DNA of 50,565 nt. It comes from Acidimicrobiaceae bacterium (GTDB lineage: Bacteria > Actinomycetota > Acidimicrobiia > Acidimicrobiales > Aldehydirespiratoraceae). The translations under genes were made by a program, and so were the position numbers. The notes under the pieces were generated by a model. The model was not told the origin of the DNA. It was given only the letters and a program-made list of their open reading frames with translations, and made no database searches. The stretch's first letter is position 1. Each line of letters begins with the position of its first letter. The stretch covers positions 1 to 50,565 of the forward strand of contig VYCW01000092.1 in the NCBI GenBank assembly GCA_009843735.1, in the 5' to 3' direction. Positions 8,901 through 15,551 of the stretch are shown here, in pieces.

Positions 8901-9500
8901 GATCTGGCGCTGCTCGGGAATGCCGTGGTCCTGCAACTCGATGAAGAAGCTGTCGCGGCCGAAGATGTCCTGGAAGCGGGCCGCCTTGGAGAGCGCCTCC
9001 TCGGTGTTGCCGCGCAGCAGTGCCTGCGGCACATGGCCGCCGAGGCAGCCGGTGGTCGCGATCAGTCCCTTGCTGTGGTCGGCCAGGGTCTCCCAGTCGC
9101 AACGGGGCTTGTAGTAATAGCCCTCCATGAAGGCCCGGCTGGCCACCTTGATCAGGTTCTTGTAGCCGGTGTCCTCGGTGGCCAGCAGCGTGAGGTGGTA
9201 GTACAGCTTGCCCCCGCCCTCCACGTCACCGCCGGAGTCGTCGAGCCGGCCTCGGCGAGGGGGACGTTCGTGGCGGGAGTCGCGGGCCATGTAGGCCTCG
9301 GTGCCGATGATGGGCTTGATCCCGGCCTGCTTGCAGCCCCGGTAGAAGTCCAGGACGCCGTACATGTTGCCGTGGTCGGTGATGCCCAGGGCCGGCTGGC
9401 CGTCGGCGACCGCCGCCGCGATCAGGTCGTCGAGCCGGGATGCTCCGTCGAGTATCGAGTACTCGGTGTGGGTGTGGAGGTGGACGAAGGAGTCAGCCAC
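5955..9500 (-). CDS. dnaE: DNA polymerase III subunit alpha (DnaE)
   Basis: 1181 residues, the replicative polymerase catalytic subunit. Start GTG at 9500: AGGAGG lies 6 nt upstream and the protein then opens with the PHP domain ([16 protein letters not shown]). Two of the three catalytic Asp lie in PDIDMDFD (~412-419); upstream [11 protein letters not shown] and downstream [12 protein letters not shown]-like ([11 protein letters not shown]) segments are conserved. Later features are [17 protein letters not shown], the finger region [30 protein letters not shown], tandem helix-hairpin-helix, and a C-terminal OB fold ([20 protein letters not shown]). No intein. The PHP domain keeps its metal ligands, so proofreading by PHP is possible as known in other actinobacteria. 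A plus-strand frame of 1135 codons over the gene is a GC-rich shadow. Confidence 0.97.
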   Translation of the reverse strand: [1181 protein letters not shown]

Positions 9501-9511
9501 CTTTTGCCTCC

Positions 9512-9569
9512 TGTGGACACTGTGGACCGATGTTGAGGAAGCTGTGGAAGGAATCACACAGCTGTGATT
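9512..9569 (-). promoter_or_regulatory. dnaE leader with DnaA-box-like repeats and an inverted repeat
   Basis: On the minus strand GTGTCCACA (9512-9520, 8/9 to the actinobacterial DnaA box TTGTCCACA) and CGGTCCACA (9521-9529, 7/9) lie directly adjacent, just upstream of the dnaE Shine-Dalgarno; a weaker CTTCCACA follows at 9543-9550. At 9552-9569 AATCACA and TGTGATT form 7-bp arms around a 4-nt spacer. Together these suggest a protein-controlled leader or promoter, but no function has been shown. Confidence 0.35.
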
Positions 9570-9656
9570 CGCACCATAGTCGGCTCTTCAGGGGCTCGCG
9601 CAAGTGCATTGCTTGTCCGGCCTCACCACTGCGCGGCGGCTGAACGGGTTGATCGG

Positions 9657-10163
9657 CTACAGGTAGGTGCCGTGGCGGCTGCCGGTGTCGGCTCCCTGGG
9701 GCGGTCTTGGGTAGGGGTCGGCTCCTGGTGGGAGCTCTCCTCGCATGGATTGGAGCTGCTGGTGAGCGGTCATCTGCTGGGCCAGCAGCATGGCCTTCAT
9801 GCCCTGGATCAGGCCTTCGAGCCAGCCGACCAGCTGGGCCTTGGCGATCTGGAGCTCCATCGCGGAGGGGGGCTCCGGCTGGTCGAACGGCGACGCGAGC
9901 CGGGCCAGTTCGTCGCGCAGGTCCGGCGACAGGGCCGAGCCGACCTCCCCCACCGAGGTCTCGTAGATCTCGCGCAGCCGCTGCCTGCTGGCCTCGTCAA
10001 GGTCGGTGGAGCGCACCTCGGCCAGGAGCTGCTTGAGCATCGTGCCGATGCGCATGACCTTGGCCGGATGGTCGATGGTCTCGTTGATCTCGTCGTCGCC
10101 CTCGCCGCCGGCGACGTCGATCATGTCCGGAGCCAACACTTCGGGGGATTCGGTCTCAGACAT
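9657..10163 (-). CDS. bpa: Bacterial proteasome activator (Bpa/PafE, DUF2587)
   Basis: 168 residues from ATG 10163, chosen for GGAGG 6 nt upstream (MSETESPEVL). The body is helical: HPAKVMRIGTMLKQLLAEVR, then a long region ending in MELQIAKAQLVGWLEGLIQGMKAMLLAQQM, characteristic of the ring-forming four-helix fold of Bpa. The tail is proline-rich and ends in GTYL; the mycobacterial protein (Rv3780) ends in GQYL, the peptide that docks into the 20S alpha ring and opens its gate. It implies that this organism has a 20S proteasome and ATP-independent degradation of unfolded proteins. Downstream of the phosphodiesterase gene and repeat A on the same strand. Confidence 0.85.
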   Translation of the reverse strand: MSETESPEVLAPDMIDVAGGEGDDEINETIDHPAKVMRIGTMLKQLLAEVRSTDLDEASRQRLREIYETSVGEVGSALSPDLRDELARLASPFDQPEPPSAMELQIAKAQLVGWLEGLIQGMKAMLLAQQMTAHQQLQSMRGELPPGADPYPRPPQGADTGSRHGTYL

Positions 10164-10255
10164 GCTGCCTCCCACGCGTCCGGGCGCCCACGGCTCAACC
10201 CTACGACGTGCGCGGGTAGGCACAACAGGGTCACGTTGGGACCGGGGGTCTCCGG

Positions 10256-10351
10256 CTCTTGTTCGCTGCGCTCACGGGCCGCCCAATCCGGGGAACACTG
10301 CCCACGGCCTCGCCCGTATGAGCCGGATTCGCCGCATACCGCTCGGCCTCT
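10256..10351 (-). repeat. Dispersed intergenic repeat, copy A
   Basis: Read on the minus strand it begins with AGAGGCCGAGCGG immediately at the phosphodiesterase stop and ends with GCGGCCCGTGAGCGCAGCGAAC plus AAGAG. The middle contains AATCCGG and CCGGATT, able to pair. It sits in the 187-bp gap between the phosphodiesterase stop and bpa. Shared modules with copies B, C and D define the family. Confidence 0.75.
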
Positions 10352-11472
10352 CACGAGACGTGGACGAGGAGCGGCACCAGCATCTCGGCCTGCGTGAGCG
10401 AGCCGTGCCGGCCGATGATGTTCGAGCCGCCGTCGTCGGGGTGGCCGAAGGCCCAGCCGTCCCGGGCCACCAGGGCCACATCGCCCAGTCGTGACCGGGC
10501 CGCGTCGGTCACGACGGGGCCGAGCCAGCCCTCGTCGATGATCTCGGAGGCGGTGTGCACCCAGGCCTGCTGTCCGTGGCAGTCGACCGCGGCATCGTAG
10601 AGGTCCCGGCCCCGTCCTGGCCGGGCGTGCAGCCAACGGAAGCGGGCCTCGCCCGACTCGGCCTGAGAGCAGTCGAGGACCGGGCGGCCAATCCTGACCA
10701 TGCCGCCGGAGCAGTCGACCAGGCCGTGGTCGGAGGTCGCCACCACTGCCGTGTCCTTGGGGAGGACCGTGAGCAGGTCGGCCATCAGCCGGTCGCAGGC
10801 TCTCAGCTCGGCCTCGTAGTGCTCTCCGAAGGCGTGCTCGTGGGCCACGATGTCGAGGCCCTCGTAGTAGGCGTAGACGAAGGACTCCCCCGCGGCCAGG
10901 AGCTGACGAACCTCCACGACGAGGCTCGACAGCATCTTGTAGCCGAAGCGCCGGGCGTCGCGCAGGTAGGCGCGGCTGAATCCCGACTTGCGATACTCGG
11001 CCTTCTGGAGCGCGGGCGGGCGCTGCCCGCCGAAGGACACAACCGGCTGGAGCCGCTCGGGCGGATGGCGGTCCAGCCCGTCGCCAACCGGCGTCCTCCA
11101 CCTCAAGACGTTGAGGTTGCCGTCGTATGTCGGGATGCGGTAGCCGACGATGCCGTGCTCGCCGACCCCGACGCCGGTGGCTATGGAGGTGAGGGCGGAG
11201 GCCGTCGTGCTCGGGGCGACGGTGGTGATGGTGGCCGCGTGCATCTCGTTGAGCGTCGGCGCGACACGCGGCCGCGCCGAGAGCTGTTCGGCGCCCAGGC
11301 CGTCGAAGACCAGCACCACCACCGCGCGAGCGTCGAGCACTGCGCCGGGCAGCGGGCTCGCCGTCCCCGTCCCGGACCCCAGGATCGCGGGCACGATGTC
11401 GGCCACGCACCCTCCGCCGTACGCGGGCAGGACCGGCTCTCTCCGCTCGGGGGTGGGTTCCGGGCCGGCCAC
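10351..11472 (-). CDS. Alkaline-phosphatase-superfamily nucleotide pyrophosphatase/phosphodiesterase
   Basis: 373 residues from GTG 11472 (VAGPEPTPERREP). Typical type I phosphodiesterase order: VVVLVFDGLGAEQL (first metal Asp), ATITTVAPSTTASALTSIATG (nucleophile Thr/Ser), GVGEHGIVGYRI, a Tyr-rich YAYYEGLDIVAHEHAFGEH (metal Asp and His), VVATSDHGLVD (Asp-His pair) and late FGHPDDGGSNIIGRHGS. No signal peptide is evident, so it appears cytosolic. Substrate unknown. Divergent from the Rrf2 regulator, with its start codon touching a 15-bp palindrome. The stop codon abuts repeat A. Confidence 0.8.
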   Translation of the reverse strand: MAGPEPTPERREPVLPAYGGGCVADIVPAILGSGTGTASPLPGAVLDARAVVVLVFDGLGAEQLSARPRVAPTLNEMHAATITTVAPSTTASALTSIATGVGVGEHGIVGYRIPTYDGNLNVLRWRTPVGDGLDRHPPERLQPVVSFGGQRPPALQKAEYRKSGFSRAYLRDARRFGYKMLSSLVVEVRQLLAAGESFVYAYYEGLDIVAHEHAFGEHYEAELRACDRLMADLLTVLPKDTAVVATSDHGLVDCSGGMVRIGRPVLDCSQAESGEARFRWLHARPGRGRDLYDAAVDCHGQQAWVHTASEIIDEGWLGPVVTDAARSRLGDVALVARDGWAFGHPDDGGSNIIGRHGSLTQAEMLVPLLVHVS

Positions 11473-11490
11473 GGCATCTAGGATGCCACC
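11473..11490. promoter_or_regulatory. Palindrome and candidate -10 in the phosphodiesterase/rrf2 divergent region
   Basis: GGCATC-TAG-GATGCC (11473-11487) is a 6-3-6 palindrome adjoining the phosphodiesterase GTG. On the plus strand TAGGAT (11479-11484) is a -10-like hexamer 6 nt before the ATG at 11491, which would give a leaderless transcript. Overlap of a palindrome with a -10 suggests an operator, perhaps for Rrf2 itself; this is inferred from position only. Confidence 0.4.
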
Positions 11491-11550
11491 ATGAGGGTGT
11501 CGACACGCGGGAGCTGCGCCGCGCCGCCTGTCGCCGCAGCCCGGCGATGA
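11491..11550 (+). other. 19-codon upstream ORF duplicating the rrf2 start
   Basis: ATG 11491 opens MRVSTRGSCAAPPVAAARR and stops with TGA at 11548-11550, overlapping the rrf2 ATG as ATGA. Its first 17 nt (11491-11507) are identical to the first 17 nt of rrf2 (11547-11563), and the next codons look diverged from the rrf2 ones (SCA against DYA). It is therefore likely a tandem duplication of the gene start, and may act as a translated leader coupled to rrf2. Confidence 0.45.
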
Positions 11551-11993
11551 GGGTGTCGACACGGGGCGACTACGCCTCCCGGGCCCTGCTGTCCCTCGCG
11601 CTGCACAGCGACAACGCGCCGACCTCGGTGCGGGAGATCGCCGAGCGCACCGCGCTGCCCCAGCCCTACCTCGAGCAGATACTGCTGGCCCTGAAGGGAG
11701 CCGGCCTGGTGCGCTCCAAGCGGGGCGTGGGCGGAGGGTACGTCCTGGCCCGCGACCCGTCCGACATCAAGCTGTCGGACATCGTGCGGGCGGTGGACGG
11801 GCCCATCGCGGCCGGCGACTTCGGCGAGCCCCACACCGACGGTGCCTGCGATCACGAGGGTCAGTGCGTGCTGCTGGCGATCTGGTCGGCGTCGGGGTCG
11901 CACATGAGGCGGTTCCTGGACTCCTTCAGCCTGGCCCAGATCACGGCGATGGCCCAGGGCGAGGCGCCCTGGCCCGTGGACTCCGAGAACTAG
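11547..11993 (+). CDS. Rrf2-family transcriptional regulator
   Basis: 148 residues. N-terminal winged helix typical of the family: MRVSTRGDYASRALLSLALH, SVREIAERTALPQPYLEQILLALKGAGLV with recognition helix and SKRGVGGGYVLARDPSDI wing. Two cysteines, C101 and C107, occur in the cluster-binding region (GACDHEGQC); IscR and NsrR have three (Cx5Cx5C) and the third position here is Trp113. A cluster is thus possible with another ligand, or absent. No isc/suf genes are adjacent; the divergent phosphodiesterase gene and rrf2 itself are the obvious targets. Gene start is translationally coupled to a small upstream ORF. Confidence 0.88.
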   Translation: MRVSTRGDYASRALLSLALHSDNAPTSVREIAERTALPQPYLEQILLALKGAGLVRSKRGVGGGYVLARDPSDIKLSDIVRAVDGPIAAGDFGEPHTDGACDHEGQCVLLAIWSASGSHMRRFLDSFSLAQITAMAQGEAPWPVDSEN

Positions 11994-12040
11994 CAGCCTC
12001 GCCTCTCCGGCCTGCGAGACCTGGACCCGCCAGCACCCCG

Positions 12041-12964
12041 CTAGGTGCAGGCGGCCAGCACCGCGGCCAGGTCGGGCGGAAGAGGCGACTCCGCCCGGAC
12101 GGTCTCGCCGCTGGCGGGGTGCGTGAAGGACAGGCTGCGGGCGTGCAGGAACGGCCGGGACAGCCCGAAGACATCGTCGATGTGGTCTGAGCCGTAGGTC
12201 GGGTCCCCGACCACCGGGTGGCCGATGGCCCGTAGATGGACCCTGATCTGGTGGGTGCGGCCGGTCTCGAGCCGGCACGACAGAAGCGCGGCCCTAGCCG
12301 GCTGCGCGTAGCGCTGCTCCACCGTGTAGCCGGTCCGGGCCGCCCGGCCCCGGTCGGTGACGGTCATGCGCTGCGGGTTCCGGCTGGATCGACCGATCGG
12401 TGCATCGATCACGCCCGAGGACGCCTCGGGCTGGCCCCGTACCAGAGCGGAGTACACCCGCTGCGGTTGATGGGAGCGCAACTGCTCGACCAGCAGCTGG
12501 TACGCCCGCTCCGTGCGGGCCACCACCATCAGGCCCGAGGTGCCGCGATCGAGCCGGTGCACTATCCCGGGCCGGTAGGCGTCGCCGACATCGGCGATGT
12601 CGGGATAGCGGGCCAGCAGGCCGTTGACCAGCGTGCCGCGGTCGTGCCCCGCGCCGGGGTGGACGACCAGGCCGGCCGGCTTGTCCACCACGACCACCTG
12701 GGCGTCCTCGAGGACCGTCTCGAAGGCCACGTCGGGGTCGGCCGCGGGCCGCGGGTCGTCGCGCCGCTCGACGGCGACGGCCAGCGACTCGCCCGCTGCG
12801 ACCCGCCTGGTGCCCGACGTGACCACGGCACCGTCGAGGCGCACGCCGCCGGTGGCCACCAAGCGGGCGGCGACCGATCGGCTCACGTCGGCCACGAGGG
12901 CCACGACGCGGTCGAGCCTCAGGCCGTCGAGGGCCGAGCCGACGACCTCGCCCGGATGGCTCAT
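12041..12964 (-). CDS. rluD: RluA/RluD-family 23S rRNA pseudouridine synthase
   Basis: 307 residues. S4 RNA-binding domain at ~15-65 (LRLDRVVALVADVSRSVAARLVATGGVRLDG), then the pseudouridine synthase core with catalytic Asp139 in IVHRLDRGTSGLMV, PIGRSSRNPQRMTV, LETGRTHQIRVHLRAIGHPVVGDPTYG. These are RluA-subfamily motifs and the S4 domain points to RluD-like modification of helix 69 or a related site. ATG 12964 overlaps the lspA stop (ATGA), a widespread lspA-rluD pairing. Confidence 0.92.
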   Translation of the reverse strand: MSHPGEVVGSALDGLRLDRVVALVADVSRSVAARLVATGGVRLDGAVVTSGTRRVAAGESLAVAVERRDDPRPAADPDVAFETVLEDAQVVVVDKPAGLVVHPGAGHDRGTLVNGLLARYPDIADVGDAYRPGIVHRLDRGTSGLMVVARTERAYQLLVEQLRSHQPQRVYSALVRGQPEASSGVIDAPIGRSSRNPQRMTVTDRGRAARTGYTVEQRYAQPARAALLSCRLETGRTHQIRVHLRAIGHPVVGDPTYGSDHIDDVFGLSRPFLHARSLSFTHPASGETVRAESPLPPDLAAVLAACT

Positions 12965-13464
12965 CGCTCCCGGCGATAGGCAGCCCACACCAGGGTGGCG
13001 CCGCCGAGGACGACCCCCATGTCGGCCACGTTCCACACCGGCCACCACTGCACGTCGATGAAGTCCACCACGGCCCCGCCGAGGAAGCCGTCGTCTGATC
13101 GGAAGAGGCGGTCGGCGAGGTTGCCGAGCGCTCCCCCGGCGATGGACCCGGTCGCGACGGCCGACAAACGGCCCGACACCAGCCGCCGGTTGAGCAGCAG
13201 GATTGCGGCCACCGCCACCGCCGCCACGCCGAGCAGGGGCCCAAGGCCCTGGAAGCTGCTGAAGGCGGCTCCGGTGTTGAACACGAGACGCAGTCGCAGC
13301 GTCCACACGAGGTCGATGACGCGGCCATTGTCGAGCGTCTCCAGGGCCCACCACTTGGTGAGCTGGTCGACGACCACCACGACCGCGGCCGAGGCCAGGA
13401 CTGTGGAACCATGGCGACGGCTGGGCCTCGCGCCCTGTTCTCCGCTCTTGTTCGCTGCGCTCAC
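12961..13464 (-). CDS. lspA: Lipoprotein signal peptidase (LspA)
   Basis: 167 residues, prolipoprotein signal peptidase of the inner membrane with four hydrophobic segments (~21-33, ~76-92, ~102-114, ~147-160). Conserved boxes: DQLTKWW, NTGAAFS, GNLADR (Asp118) and VVDFIDVQWWPVWNVAD (Asp148); the two Asp form the catalytic dyad. The only plausible start is GTG 13464, which lies inside the dispersed repeat copy B, so the first ~8 residues (MSAANKSG) are repeat-encoded; no Shine-Dalgarno sequence precedes it. It ends in a 4-nt overlap with rluD. Confidence 0.92.
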   Translation of the reverse strand: MSAANKSGEQGARPSRRHGSTVLASAAVVVVVDQLTKWWALETLDNGRVIDLVWTLRLRLVFNTGAAFSSFQGLGPLLGVAAVAVAAILLLNRRLVSGRLSAVATGSIAGGALGNLADRLFRSDDGFLGGAVVDFIDVQWWPVWNVADMGVVLGGATLVWAAYRRER

Positions 13465-13581
13465 GGGCCGCTCGGGCCGGTCTTCCGCTCTTGTTCGCTG
13501 CGCTCACGGGCCGCTCGGGCCCGAGGGCCTCGCTCAGCAACGTGCCGGATCCGCGTCATCGTGCCTAGCCGCTCGGCCTCT
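13445..13581 (-). repeat. Dispersed intergenic repeat, copy B (end module doubled)
   Basis: On the minus strand it starts with AGAGGCCGAGCGG at 13581 and carries the other end module twice: 13488-13521 and 13445-13478, identical over 34 nt (each holding GAGCGGCCCGTGAGCGCAGC and AACAAGAG) and separated by 9 nt. The second module covers the lspA start codon. It fills the 144-bp gap between the dksA-like stop and lspA. Confidence 0.75.
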
Positions 13582-13608
13582 GCCCCGTCGGTCACATCCT
13601 AAGGAGTC

Positions 13609-14091
13609 TTACCGGCGGCCTAGGCCGCCCGCCTTTACCTCGACGCGCTCGGCGGCCCACGGGATGGCTCGGAGGCGGGCGATGGGAATCGGTGCTCCCG
13701 AGGTGATGCAGTAGCCGTAGGTGCCGTTGTCGATGCGTTCGAGCGCGGCGTCGATCTGGCTCACCGTGTGGCGGGCCTGGCTCGACAGGGCGAGGTCGCG
13801 CTCGCGTTCCACCGCCACGGTGGTGCCCTCGCCGCCCTCCTCGTCGAACTGGACGTCGCCGGGCTCCCGCGTGGCCAGCAGCGACTCGGCCTCGGCCTGG
13901 TACTCCTCGGCCGAGTGCAGGTACTTGGCCCGTTCCTTGAGCAGCTTCCGCCTCATGTCATCGAGGAACTTGGCGTCGAAGCGGGGCTTGGCCCCGGACG
14001 CCCTCGCGCCGGACTTCTTGGCCGACGTCTTGGCGCCGGACGGCTCGGTGTTCGTGGTCTTGCCGGCTTGTGCCCCGTCGGCCTTGGCCAT
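13609..14091 (-). CDS. TraR/DksA-type protein with degenerate zinc finger
   Basis: 160 residues. Lys/Ala-rich N-terminal extension (~1-36), a coiled coil (DAKFLDDMRRKLLKERAKYLHSAEEYQAEA), acidic tip region (GDVQFDEEGGEGTTVAVERERD), then RIDNGTYGYCITSGAPIPIARLRAIPWAAERVEV. In DksA this last region is a C4 zinc finger; here only the first Cys survives, as in many actinobacterial relatives. It may bind the RNA polymerase secondary channel, inferred from the family. ATG 14091 has GGAG upstream. Lies between divIVA and lspA. Confidence 0.82.
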   Translation of the reverse strand: MAKADGAQAGKTTNTEPSGAKTSAKKSGARASGAKPRFDAKFLDDMRRKLLKERAKYLHSAEEYQAEAESLLATREPGDVQFDEEGGEGTTVAVERERDLALSSQARHTVSQIDAALERIDNGTYGYCITSGAPIPIARLRAIPWAAERVEVKAGGLGRR

Positions 14092-14129
14092 GTCAAGCTC
14101 CCGTCCTGCCGTCAGACGAAGGACCCCCG

Positions 14130-14135
14130 GTTATA
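14130..14135 (-). promoter_or_regulatory. Candidate -10 (TATAAC) for the dksA-like gene
   Basis: Plus-strand GTTATA reads TATAAC on the minus strand, 38 nt upstream of the dksA-like ATG in the 69-bp gap after divIVA. It is the best -10 match in that gap; no well-spaced -35 was found. Confidence 0.4.
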
Positions 14136-14160
14136 TCAGCGGTACAAGCGTGTGCGGCGT

Positions 14161-15465
14161 TCAGGCCCGCTGGCCGAGCCTACCGCCGCGGCCCGGGCCC
14201 TCGTCGTGGTCGAAGAACGCAGCCATGGCGGCGTCAGCACTGGGCAAGGGGGCGTCGCTGCTGACTACCTGCCGGAGTTGCTCGATGAACTCGTCGTCCT
14301 CCTCGGCCTCGATGTCGAAGAGCTCTGGGCTGCGGGTCTCCGCCGATTGCGTCGCCGGTGCAGCCACGGTCTCGGGACCGTCGCCGGGGTGTGGATCCGC
14401 CGATCCCTGGTGGGCTTGCTCAGCGCCCGCATGCCCGGCCGGATGGACGCTGCCGGCAGCAACGTCGTCCGTGTCTGCGCTCTCCCCGGCCCATCCCACC
14501 GGCGGAAGGTCGGGCAGCGTGTCGGCGGCGAGCGTGTCGGTGGCGAGCGGGTCCGCGAGGGCATCGTCGACGGCTTCGGCGTCATCGGCCTGCTCGGCGG
14601 CCGGAGCCTCGTCACTGGCCTGCTCGACGGCTTCGGCGTCACTGGCCTGCTCGGCGGCCGGATCCTCGTCGCCGGGGTCTGGGGAGACCTCCATGGCTGA
14701 CTCTTCCTGAGCATCAGGGTCAGCCTGGTCCTCGGCCTCGGCGACCGGATCGGCCTCGCCCGGTTCGGTAGCCTCGTCAGCCGCCATGTCCAGGGCCGAG
14801 CCGTCCGGCCCGGCAGGAGCGTCGGCGGGATCGGCCGGATCAGTGACGGGCTCGAACTGCTCCACGAAGGACTGGAACGAGGTCGCCAGATTGCGCAGTT
14901 GCCACCGCTCGCTGTCGAGCCTGGCCTGGATGGCGGCCGTGGCCGCTTCGAGATCGGCGCGGGTTGCCTCAAGAGCCTCGATCTCCTCGATCTTGCGGGC
15001 GCGTTCGACGGCCAGCTCGGTGGCCGCCGTCCGCTTCGCCTCGCTGAGAATCAACTGGCAGTTCTCCTCGGCCTCGGCCAGGGTCTGCTCCGCCCGCTCC
15101 TCCGAGGAGCGCAGCCGCTCGTTCGCGGCCGCCTCAGCCTCGGCGACCGTCTTGGCCGCTCGCTCCTGCGCCGAGTCGGTGATCGACTTGGCCTCGGTCC
15201 GCGCCTCCGCGATCGCCGTGTCGGCGGTGCGCTGGGCCAGCACGAGGGTGCGGAGCAACATCTCGCGGGTCTCGCTCAGCCCGTCGCCGTTGCCGCTGTG
15301 AGGCTCCGCCTGAGCCAGTCGCTGCTGCAAGTCCGAGATCTGATCCCTGCCCTGGGTCACAGCCCGGCTCACCGCCTTGACGTAGCTGTCGACCTCCTCG
15401 AAGTCGTAGCCGCGCATGCGCTCGCGAAACCGGACCTCGGTGGAGAGGTCATTGAGAGCATTCAT
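14161..15465 (-). CDS. divIVA: DivIVA/Wag31-family polar growth protein
   Basis: 434 residues from ATG 15465 (MNALNDLSTEVRFRERMRGY). The N-terminal module VRFRERMRGYDFEEVDSYVK is the membrane-curvature/polar targeting domain. Residues ~45-205 are heptad-rich coiled coil (ADTAIAEARTEAKSITDSAQ, ANERLRSSEERAEQTLAEA). The rest is a long acidic Ala/Asp/Glu/Pro-rich tail with short repeats such as AEAVEQASDEAPAAEQ, ending in DEFIEQLRQVVSS. In actinobacteria this protein recruits wall synthesis at poles and septum; its place after sepF and yggT in a division locus is typical. Confidence 0.9.
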   Translation of the reverse strand: MNALNDLSTEVRFRERMRGYDFEEVDSYVKAVSRAVTQGRDQISDLQQRLAQAEPHSGNGDGLSETREMLLRTLVLAQRTADTAIAEARTEAKSITDSAQERAAKTVAEAEAAANERLRSSEERAEQTLAEAEENCQLILSEAKRTAATELAVERARKIEEIEALEATRADLEAATAAIQARLDSERWQLRNLATSFQSFVEQFEPVTDPADPADAPAGPDGSALDMAADEATEPGEADPVAEAEDQADPDAQEESAMEVSPDPGDEDPAAEQASDAEAVEQASDEAPAAEQADDAEAVDDALADPLATDTLAADTLPDLPPVGWAGESADTDDVAAGSVHPAGHAGAEQAHQGSADPHPGDGPETVAAPATQSAETRSPELFDIEAEEDDEFIEQLRQVVSSDAPLPSADAAMAAFFDHDEGPGRGGRLGQRA

Positions 15466-15551
15466 GCGGCGATGATGCCACGGACATGCTCGCATTTGGT
15501 GGATGCCCCACCGCGGCGGGACGCCCGCGAGCAGCAGCCCGGCTCAGCCTC

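Noticed and set aside
6129-9536. A plus-strand open frame of 1135 codons opposite dnaE
   Set aside because: It mirrors the dnaE codons in a very GC-rich sequence, has no recognisable domain and low-complexity composition.
9552-9569. CRP-type operator upstream of dnaE
   Set aside because: The arms are in the order TCACA-N4-TGTGA, the reverse of the CRP consensus TGTGA-N6-TCACA.
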